A DNA stretch of 5,876 bases from an uncultured Eubacteriales bacterium (lineage in GTDB: Bacteria > Bacillota > Clostridia > Lachnospirales > Lachnospiraceae), in NCBI GenBank assembly GCA_900313765.1, contig OMSN01000110.1, positions 1 through 5,876 on the forward strand, in the 5' to 3' direction. Both the position numbers and the translations under genes were made by a program. Shown piece by piece: positions 1-5,229 of the stretch. Below the pieces are notes generated by a model. The model saw only the letters and a list, made by a program, of their open reading frames with translations, made no database searches and was not told the DNA's origin. Position 1 is the stretch's first letter, and each line of letters starts with the position of its first letter.

Positions 1-1715
1 CTGCGCCAGCGCTGCGCCTTCTGTGCTGTATATTCGTCTCCGCGGCTCACGGATTCATGATGCGTCGCCTCCGCATAGGGATCGTAGACGATCAGGTATC
101 CTGCCTCTCTCATTTTCAGACACAGGTCCACATCATTGAATGCGACCGCCAGTTCCTCAGTGAAGCCTCCGACACTGTCATAGACATCCTTCTTTACGAT
201 CATCATCGCAGCCGTGACTGCGGACAGATCCTGCAGGAGAGATGCCTTGTGCAGGTAACCGGAGAAACTTCCGCTCATTCCGGTGAACAGGGATCCTGCC
301 ACACCGCCTATTCCTACCACAATACCTGCAGACTGGATCCTGCCATCCGGATAGTATAGCTTTCCTCCGGCAGCTCCCACTTCACTGCGGCAGCACACGC
401 CCAGAAGCTCCGTCAGCCAGCCATCCCTTACTTCCACATCATTGTTCAGGAAGACAAGGTATTCACCCTGCGCCTTCTTCGCGGCGAAGTTGTTGATCGC
501 GGCGAAATTGAATTCACCCTTCCACCGGATCACACGCACATGGTCCCTGCCCTGTATCTGCCTGTAATACTCGAGGATCTCCCCGGAAGAAGAGTTGTTC
601 TCCACGACGATGACCTCGTAATTGTCATACTGTGTATGCGTACGGATCGCAGTCAGACACTTCTCCAGCATCTGTTTCTGTTCCCGGTTCGGTATGATGA
701 TCGAGACCTTCGGCCGGCCTGTCACCTGATAGTGTACCCTGTAGAACCCATGGTCCTTGGTCTGGCTGACCTCGCCCGGAACCTCACACCGCTGCAGGTG
801 CTCCTCCAGGGCTTTCCTTCCCGCATCATAGGCATATGCCTTGCTGTCCGGATTGTCCGCAGTGGATGCTGCGTGGGTGCGCCAGTGATACACGACCTTC
901 GGTACATGGGCGATCCGCTCCGGCGTGGTCTGCTCGATACACCTCAGGATGAACTCATAATCCTGCGCGCCTTCAAACCGCGCATCCGGCCCGCCGGCCA
1001 GCTCCACCAGGCTCTTTCTGACCATCAGGAAATGACAGAAGTAATTGTTGGAGCGCAGCAGATCCAGATTGAAGTCCGGCTTGAAATGCGGCTGGAAATG
1101 TTCCAGTCCTCCCTTGCCGTCATCCCGGATCTTGTCCTCATCCGTGTAGATCAGATCGATATCCGGCGATATGGCATACCGGGAAGCCTCATGCAGTGCA
1201 TCCGGCGCGATCAGATCATCGTGATCCATAAAGCAGATGAACTGCCCGCGGGCTCTGGCAATGGCTGCATTCGTATTGGCTGCGATCGATTCATTTTCGG
1301 GAAGATCGATCACCACCAGGCGGCTGTCCCGTGCGGCATACTCGCCGAGGATCTTCGCCATGTTCTCATCGTCCGGGCTGGCGTTGGCAATGACCAGTTC
1401 AAGGTCCGTGCAGGTCTGCCCGAGCACCGCGTCGAGAAGTCCCCGAAGATATGCCTCCGGCGTTCTCCACGCAGGAACGACCACGGAAAACAGAGGAGTT
1501 TCCCCCTGTTCCCAGCCGGCCCACTGTGCGCGCTGAGCTGCAAGCTCATCGGGCGACGCCTTGTGCTCTTCATACCAGGGTCCGTAGGGAACCTCATCGG
1601 GTGTCAGCCGTTCGCGCACACGAATCAGGAAGTCCTTCGGTCCATAGTGTTTCAGGTACCTGAATGCCTTCCTGATGTAGTAGGGTTTTAATTTCTGCAG
1701 AAGCGGTCTGCTCAT
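1..1715 (-). CDS. Tandem-domain family 2 glycosyltransferase, partial (C-terminus beyond left edge)
   Basis: My reverse-strand translation is open from the ATG at 1715 to the window edge, giving 571 codons plus two bases. After a basic N-terminal stretch of about 70 residues come two GT-A (GT2) domains. Domain 1 (about 75-300) starts at FSVVVPAWRTPE and has the nucleotide/metal motif DHDD (164-167), YTDEDK (190-195), FKPDFN (211-216), an acidic GAQDYE (249-254) and YHWR (276-279). Domain 2 (about 335 to the edge) starts at VSIIIPNRE and has VVENNSS (370-376), NFAAINNFA (403-411), NND (424-426), FNDVDL (526-531) and the family signature HHESVSRG (552-559). Both domains keep their catalytic-type residues. 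Such proteins assemble O-antigen-like or rhamnan-like surface glycans at the cytoplasmic face. Donor and acceptor cannot be read from the sequence. The start lies one base after the aminotransferase stop with only a weak GGGATGG upstream, so translation is probably coupled. No signal peptide or membrane span is visible in the part present. Confidence 0.93.
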   Translation of the reverse strand, partial: MSRPLLQKLKPYYIRKAFRYLKHYGPKDFLIRVRERLTPDEVPYGPWYEEHKASPDELAAQRAQWAGWEQGETPLFSVVVPAWRTPEAYLRGLLDAVLGQTCTDLELVIANASPDDENMAKILGEYAARDSRLVVIDLPENESIAANTNAAIARARGQFICFMDHDDLIAPDALHEASRYAISPDIDLIYTDEDKIRDDGKGGLEHFQPHFKPDFNLDLLRSNNYFCHFLMVRKSLVELAGGPDARFEGAQDYEFILRCIEQTTPERIAHVPKVVYHWRTHAASTADNPDSKAYAYDAGRKALEEHLQRCEVPGEVSQTKDHGFYRVHYQVTGRPKVSIIIPNREQKQMLEKCLTAIRTHTQYDNYEVIVVENNSSSGEILEYYRQIQGRDHVRVIRWKGEFNFAAINNFAAKKAQGEYLVFLNNDVEVRDGWLTELLGVCCRSEVGAAGGKLYYPDGRIQSAGIVVGIGGVAGSLFTGMSGSFSGYLHKASLLQDLSAVTAAMMIVKKDVYDSVGGFTEELAVAFNDVDLCLKMREAGYLIVYDPYAEATHHESVSRGDEYTAQKAQRWR

Positions 1716-1716
1716 C

Positions 1717-2856
1717 TCATTTCCATCCCGGATAACGCAGGACACTCTGTGCGACATGCTCCATCTGCTCTTCAGTCATATTATAGAAGAGCGGCAGACG
1801 CATCAGTCGCTCAGACTCCTTCGTCGTATAGACGTCCTCTCCGTGGAATTCTCCAAACTGTTTTCCTGCTTTGGAGGAATGCAGCGGAATATAGTGGAAG
1901 ACGCTGAGCACACCCTGTTCTTTCAGGTAGCGGATCAGGTCTGTCCTCGTATCCAGATCCTTTGTCTTGATATAGTACATATGAGCATTGTGGACTGCAT
2001 AATCCGGCACAAACGGCTGCTCGATCAGTCCCTGGTCCGCAAGCGGCTTCAGGGTCTCATGGTAGTAGTTCCAGATGCTCAGTCTCTTGTCATTGATCTC
2101 GTCAAACTTCTGAAGCTGTGCCCAGAGGTAAGCGACGTTCAGCTCACTGGGAAGGTAGGAAGAGCCATAACCGACCCAGCTGTATTTATCGATTTGACCG
2201 CGGAAGAACTTGCTGCGGTCCGTCCCCTTCTCACGGACGATCTCTGCTCTCTCCTGATCCGCGTCATTGTTGAACAGGATCGCGCCGCCCTCTCCCATGG
2301 AGTAGTTCTTGGTCTCGTGGAAGCTGTAGCAGCCATAGTCGCCGATGGTTCCCAGCGCTTTTCCCTTGTAATATGCGTTGACGCCCTGAGCGGCATCCTC
2401 CACCACCTTCAGGTTGTGCTTCTTCGCAATCTCAAGGATCCTGTCCATATCGCAGGCAACACCTGCATAGTGGACCGGACAGATCACGAGTGTTCTCTCA
2501 GTGACTGCCTCCTCGATCCTGTCCGGATCAATATTCATAGTCTTCGGATCGATATCCACGAATACGATCCTGGCCCCACGCAGGACAAACGCATCCGCAG
2601 TGGATACGAAGGTGTAGGAAGGCATGATCACTTCATCGCCCGGCTCCAGATCACACAGCCAGCTGGCCATCTCCAGAGCGGATGTGCAGGACGTGGTCAT
2701 ATAGACATGGCGCACGTCAAAGCGGTTTCTGAACCACTCAGATACCTTCTTTGTGAACGGGCCGTCTCCGCAGAGTCTTGCGCTCTGAAGAGCCTCCTGA
2801 AAATACTCCAGTTCCGTGCCAAGGACAGGTGATCTGTTAAAGTCAATCATTTCCAT
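1717..2856 (-). CDS. rffA: dTDP-4-amino-4,6-dideoxygalactose transaminase (RffA/WecE type)
   Basis: This 379-residue PLP enzyme of the DegT/DnrJ/EryC1/StrS fold-type I family matches the family's normal length. Similarity to enterobacterial WecE/RffA, as I recall that sequence, runs end to end: LCGDGPFT (28-35), GDEVIMPSYTFVSTA (73-87), PVHYAGVACDMD (127-138), VVEDAAQGV (151-159), SFHETKNY (178-185), FFRGQ.DKY (217-225), VFHYIPLH (319-326), GEFHGEDVYTTKESER (335-350) and RLPLFYN (353-359). Lys183 is the predicted Schiff-base lysine and Asp154 the residue contacting the PLP ring nitrogen. Known family reaction: dTDP-4-keto-6-deoxyglucose plus glutamate gives dTDP-4-amino-4,6-dideoxy-D-galactose (dTDP-Fuc4N), in the cytoplasm. 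The start at 2856 is chosen because GAAGGAA (2864-2870) sits 7 bases upstream. A second ATG two codons in (2850) aligns with the WecE start but is less well spaced. The gene lies 24 bases after the upstream membrane gene and one base before the glycosyltransferase. No acetyltransferase (WecD) accompanies it here. Confidence 0.94.
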   Translation of the reverse strand: MEMIDFNRSPVLGTELEYFQEALQSARLCGDGPFTKKVSEWFRNRFDVRHVYMTTSCTSALEMASWLCDLEPGDEVIMPSYTFVSTADAFVLRGARIVFVDIDPKTMNIDPDRIEEAVTERTLVICPVHYAGVACDMDRILEIAKKHNLKVVEDAAQGVNAYYKGKALGTIGDYGCYSFHETKNYSMGEGGAILFNNDADQERAEIVREKGTDRSKFFRGQIDKYSWVGYGSSYLPSELNVAYLWAQLQKFDEINDKRLSIWNYYHETLKPLADQGLIEQPFVPDYAVHNAHMYYIKTKDLDTRTDLIRYLKEQGVLSVFHYIPLHSSKAGKQFGEFHGEDVYTTKESERLMRLPLFYNMTEEQMEHVAQSVLRYPGWK

Positions 2857-2880
2857 ATCTCAATTCCTTCTTTCTTATAG

Positions 2881-3261
2881 TTACATAGAGAAGACGGCGA
2901 TCCCGACAAACATGATCGCGATCCCCAGGATTCTTCTCTTTGATATCTTTTCCTTCAGGACCATTACGCCAATGACCGGTACGAATATGTAGCTCAGCGG
3001 CTCTATGATCGGCGAATAGGTAAGGGGCACATATTTCAGCGCATACATCGTCAGGAAAGTGGACAGGAAGAAGATCGCATACGATCCGACGACCATCGGA
3101 TTCAGATACTCCTTCAGTCTGCTCTCGTGTTTCTTATTGGCCTCGACCTTCAGCATGATCTGCGCGACCGAGGAAATGAACACGGAGATGATCCAGATGA
3201 TGATATACTTCTCAAGTCCGGCAAACATGGAACTCTGTCCGGCAGTCAGCAGCACACTCAT
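2881..3261 (-). CDS. Small four-helix DMT-superfamily membrane protein (EamA/SMR/ArnE-like half transporter), second of a pair
   Basis: This 126-residue, very hydrophobic protein has four predicted membrane segments at about 18-38, 55-75, 80-102 and 110-126. The family signals are SSVAQIMLK at the end of helix 1 (30-38), a YALKYVPLTYSPIIEPLS stretch leading into helix 3 (73-90), LKEKISKRR before helix 4 (102-110) and a final GIAIMFVGIAV (113-123). This layout and length resemble the undecaprenyl-phosphate-aminoarabinose flippase subunits ArnE/ArnF and small multidrug resistance proteins, about half of a ten-helix EamA transporter. Positive charges gather in loops 1 and 3, which predicts both termini outside. 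The start at 3261 is secured by the ATGA overlap with the upstream gene's stop and by AGGAGG (3269-3274) seven bases ahead. The context with a second half transporter, an amino-sugar aminotransferase and a glycosyltransferase suggests export of a lipid-linked sugar rather than drug efflux. The substrate is inference. Confidence 0.85.
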   Translation of the reverse strand: MSVLLTAGQSSMFAGLEKYIIIWIISVFISSVAQIMLKVEANKKHESRLKEYLNPMVVGSYAIFFLSTFLTMYALKYVPLTYSPIIEPLSYIFVPVIGVMVLKEKISKRRILGIAIMFVGIAVFSM

Positions 3262-3716
3262 GACTCCACCTCCTCACCGGAAGGCAGCTTCTCCAGAGAT
3301 TCCTTCAGACTGCCGCTCTTATCCGAATCTGCCTCCGCCGGTCCCGAAACATCCGACACGCCCACGATGATGCCGATCAGGATGATCACGGATCCGAGTA
3401 TCATCTTCCAGGTCAGTGTCTCATGGAAAATGGTAACGCCCCAGATCAGACCCCACACGATGGTGATCGGCTTGTTGGTGAACGCAAATGTCAGTGACAT
3501 GTTTTTCAGGATCTGCTGCCAGGCGACCGCAAAAGCCATCGTAATGAACAGCATGACACCGTACCAGAACATGAATTTGAACGACAGAAACTTCTGTCGT
3601 CCAGCCAGCTTCGAGGCAGTGCCGGCGAGGGAATTGAGGACCAGGCTCAGATGAAGCAGTATGAACCACTTCAGCGGAACTTCCCCCACAAACGTGCCCT
3701 TGTTCGATTTCTTCAT
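3258..3716 (-). CDS. Small four-helix DMT/EamA-like membrane protein, first of a pair
   Basis: The protein is 152 residues when started at the ATG at 3716. The same frame is open to an ATG at 3818, but that codon lies in the loop of the preceding terminator and upstream of the promoter, so it cannot be used on the operon transcript. The 3716 start has GAAGGGGAG (3727-3735) ten bases ahead. Predicted membrane segments are about 15-35, 46-69, 76-97 and 104-121. Residues TFAFTNKPITIVWGLIWG (76-93) followed by FHETLTWKMILGSVIILIGI (97-116) show the DMT repeat end: helix 3, a short E-containing turn, then a glycine-rich helix 4. A hydrophilic, acidic, serine-rich tail of about 30 residues (122-152) follows, which is unusual for such a small transporter. 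It probably pairs with the product of the next gene, with which it overlaps by 4 bases. By length and context it could be a lipid-linked sugar flippase subunit; small-molecule efflux is the alternative. Confidence 0.83.
   Translation of the reverse strand: MKKSNKGTFVGEVPLKWFILLHLSLVLNSLAGTASKLAGRQKFLSFKFMFWYGVMLFITMAFAVAWQQILKNMSLTFAFTNKPITIVWGLIWGVTIFHETLTWKMILGSVIILIGIIVGVSDVSGPAEADSDKSGSLKESLEKLPSGEEVES
3269..3274 (-). promoter_or_regulatory. Ribosome binding site embedded in the upstream gene
   Basis: AGGAGG on the minus strand lies seven bases before the ATG at 3261. It is formed by the Glu-Glu-Val codons near the end of the upstream membrane gene. With the ATGA stop/start overlap it indicates coupled translation, and so roughly matched amounts, of the two half transporters. 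Confidence 0.8.
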
Positions 3717-3726
3717 TAAAAACGCA

Positions 3727-3735
3727 CTCCCCTTC
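3727..3735 (-). promoter_or_regulatory. Ribosome binding site fixing the operon's first start codon
   Basis: GAAGGGGAG on the minus strand is ten bases upstream of the ATG at 3716 and downstream of the extended -10 promoter. It supports 3716 over the upstream in-frame ATG at 3818. Confidence 0.65.
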
Positions 3736-3754
3736 AGAGCATACTTGACAAGGT

Positions 3755-3783
3755 AGTATAGCACACTTGAAGAGCCGCGTCCA
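3755..3783 (-). promoter_or_regulatory. Extended -10 sigma-70/sigma-A type promoter of the polysaccharide operon
   Basis: On the minus strand a TATACT -10 box (3755-3760) is directly preceded by TGC, making a TGn extended -10. A TGGACG -35-like box (3778-3783) lies 17 bases further upstream. Transcription would start near 3748, leaving a leader of about 30 bases before the ATG at 3716. The -35 matches TTGACA at only four of six positions, which an extended -10 commonly tolerates. It lies 13 bases past the T-tract of the malic enzyme terminator, so the operon appears transcriptionally independent of that gene. Confidence 0.7.
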
Positions 3784-3796
3784 ATGAAAATATAGT

Positions 3797-3840
3797 AAAA
3801 AACTGCCGCAGGTCCCATTGTATAAGGGGATCTGCGGCAG
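3797..3840 (-). terminator. Rho-independent terminator of the malic enzyme gene
   Basis: CTGCCGCAG (minus strand, 3840-3832) pairs with CTGCGGCAG (3811-3803) in nine perfect base pairs. The stem continues, after one C.A mismatch, with four more pairs (3830-3827 with 3816-3813) around a 10-base loop. Six U residues follow (3802-3797), then another U-rich stretch. On the plus strand the hairpin has no following T-tract, so it acts only on minus-strand transcripts. It begins 47 bases after the malic enzyme stop codon. Confidence 0.92.
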
Positions 3841-3887
3841 GTTTGGTACTGATGTTCTGCACTTATGACTGCGCGGCTCTCGCTGCT

Positions 3888-5060
3888 TCAGATGCGGGCG
3901 ACACCGGAGTCACGTGCGGCCTGCGCCACTGCTGCGGCAACAGTCGGGCCAACTCTGGGATCAAATGCCTTGGGCAGGATGTAATCGGCATTCAGTTCAT
4001 CGTCATTCACCAGGCCTGCGATCGCTTCCGCCGCCGCGACCTTCATCGCCTCGTTGATGTCACTTGCCCTGACATCAAAGGTTCCGCGGAAGATTCCCGG
4101 GAATGCAAGCACATTGTTGACCTGGTTCGGGAAATCACTGCGTCCGGTAGCGATCACGGCTGCTCCGCCCTTCTTCGCCTCGTCCGGGAAGATCTCCGGA
4201 GTCGGATTCGCGCAGGCAAAGATGATGGCGTCACGGTTCATGGTCTTCACCATGTCCGCAGTGACGGTTCCCGGTGCGGAGACACCGATAAACACATCTG
4301 CTCCCACCAGCATGTCAGCAAGGCTGCCTGCCTTCTTCTCAAGGTTCGTGACCTGCGCCATCTCTTCCTTGATCCAGTTCAGTCCGTCGCGTCCCTGGTA
4401 GATCGCACCCTTCCTGTCGCACATCACGACATTCCGGATCCCTGCACTCATGAGAAGCTTCACGATCGCGATCGCGGCAGCGCCGGCGCCGCTGGTGACC
4501 ACCTTGATCTCTTCTTTCTTCTTGCCGACGATCTTCAGCGCATTGGTAAGGCCTGCAAGCGTTATGATGGCAGTACCGTGCTGGTCGTCGTGGAAGATCG
4601 GGATATCACATTTCTCCTTCAGCTTGCGCTCGATCTCAAAACATCTGGGCGCCGCGATATCCTCCAGATTGATCCCGCCGAAAGAGCCGCTCATCAGAGC
4701 AACCGCATTGACGAATTCATCCACATCCTTTGTTCTGACACACAGCGGAAACGCATCCACATTCCCGAAACTCTTGAACAGGACACATTTTCCTTCCATG
4801 ACCGGCATGCCCGCTTCCGGACCTATATCACCAAGGCCCAGGACAGCAGATCCGTCCGTAATGACAGCACACAGATTGCCTCTGCGCGTCAGCTCATAAC
4901 TCTGGTCGATATCTTTCTGGATCTCCAGGCAGGGCTGCGCCACACCCGGCGTGTAGGCAAGCGACAGGTCCTCAGAATTCTCGACCGGAACCCTGGACGT
5001 CACCTCGATCTTTCCTTTCCATTCTCTGTGAAGACGCAGAGACTCTGCTGCATAATCCAT
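3888..5060 (-). CDS. Malic enzyme, short form (oxaloacetate-decarboxylating malate dehydrogenase, NAD(P)-dependent)
   Basis: The enzyme converts malate to pyruvate and CO2 with reduction of NAD(P), in the cytoplasm, linking C4 acids to pyruvate. It has 390 residues, the usual length of the short bacterial form, without the phosphotransacetylase-like extension of MaeB. The N-terminal malic domain has the catalytic tyrosine in LAYTPGVA (Tyr36), TDGSAVLGLGDIG (68-80), the lysine in EGK (Lys91), and metal ligands in NLEDI (Glu133, Asp134) and HDDQHGTA (Asp159). The nucleotide-binding domain has a Rossmann loop GAGAAA (191-196), MCDRKG (213-218), ANPTPEI (284-290) and FPNQVNN (310-316). Asp215 ends the second Rossmann strand. 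This alone does not settle NAD against NADP, since family members with similar residues differ. The start at 5060 is firm: AGGAGG (5069-5074) lies eight bases upstream. The gene has its own promoter candidate and terminator and no apparent tie to the polysaccharide operon. It corresponds to genes named mae or ytsJ in other Bacillota. Confidence 0.97.
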   Translation of the reverse strand: MDYAAESLRLHREWKGKIEVTSRVPVENSEDLSLAYTPGVAQPCLEIQKDIDQSYELTRRGNLCAVITDGSAVLGLGDIGPEAGMPVMEGKCVLFKSFGNVDAFPLCVRTKDVDEFVNAVALMSGSFGGINLEDIAAPRCFEIERKLKEKCDIPIFHDDQHGTAIITLAGLTNALKIVGKKKEEIKVVTSGAGAAAIAIVKLLMSAGIRNVVMCDRKGAIYQGRDGLNWIKEEMAQVTNLEKKAGSLADMLVGADVFIGVSAPGTVTADMVKTMNRDAIIFACANPTPEIFPDEAKKGGAAVIATGRSDFPNQVNNVLAFPGIFRGTFDVRASDINEAMKVAAAEAIAGLVNDDELNADYILPKAFDPRVGPTVAAAVAQAARDSGVARI

Positions 5061-5124
5061 GAATCAATCCTCCTGTATATCCGGCTCCCGCAACCCGGCA
5101 ACCGTTCAAACTAACACCAAAGTC

Positions 5125-5153
5125 ATTCTATCTGAAGGAATCGGAATATACAA
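5125..5153 (-). promoter_or_regulatory. Candidate promoter of the malic enzyme gene
   Basis: On the minus strand a TAGAAT -10 box (5125-5130, five of six to consensus) lies 17 bases after a TTGTAT -35-like box (5148-5153, three of six). Transcription would begin near 5118, giving a leader of about 58 bases. It falls between the upstream gene's terminator and this gene's ribosome binding site, where a promoter must be. The weak -35 means the exact site is tentative. Confidence 0.45.
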
Positions 5154-5168
5154 GAAAAGAATTATCAG

Positions 5169-5220
5169 AAAAACCGGTGCCTGTCACCTGTTCAGAAGCA
5201 AACAGGCGGCAGGCACCGGT
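5169..5220 (-). terminator. Rho-independent terminator of the right-end gene
   Basis: ACCGGTGCCTG (minus strand, 5220-5210) pairs with CAGGCACCGGT (5183-5173) in an 11-base perfect stem. After a mostly unpaired 3-by-3 stretch, a further 6-base stem (5206-5201 with 5192-5187) carries an 8-base loop. UUUU (5172-5169) and a second U-rich run follow on the minus strand. It starts 9 bases after the stop codon of the upstream gene. Confidence 0.9.
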
Positions 5221-5229
5221 CCAGTATAA

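Noticed and set aside
540..1691. A 383-codon plus-strand ORF opposite the glycosyltransferase
   Set aside because: The minus strand here encodes two GT2 domains with canonical motifs. The plus-strand frame is open only because of codon bias on the other strand.
2139..2396. An 85-codon minus-strand ORF in another frame inside rffA
   Set aside because: It is Arg/Thr/Ser-rich out-of-frame translation of a conserved gene with no start signal.
1756..2832. A 358-codon plus-strand ORF opposite rffA
   Set aside because: It is the antisense shadow of a gene with end-to-end WecE similarity, has no ribosome binding site of note, and its protein resembles no family I know.
3797..3840. Bidirectional terminator
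   Set aside because: The T-tract exists only on the minus-strand side, and no plus-strand gene ends here.
3843..5114. A 423-codon plus-strand ORF opposite the malic enzyme, longer than that gene
   Set aside because: Its translation has no recognisable family features, is rich in His, Arg and Asp as expected from mirrored codons, and lies antisense to a gene with every catalytic motif. It also runs through the malic enzyme's ribosome binding site.
5061..5118. Riboswitch or attenuator in the GC-rich leader of the malic enzyme gene
   Set aside because: The leader is only about 58 bases with weak, short self-complementarity and no conserved riboswitch core.
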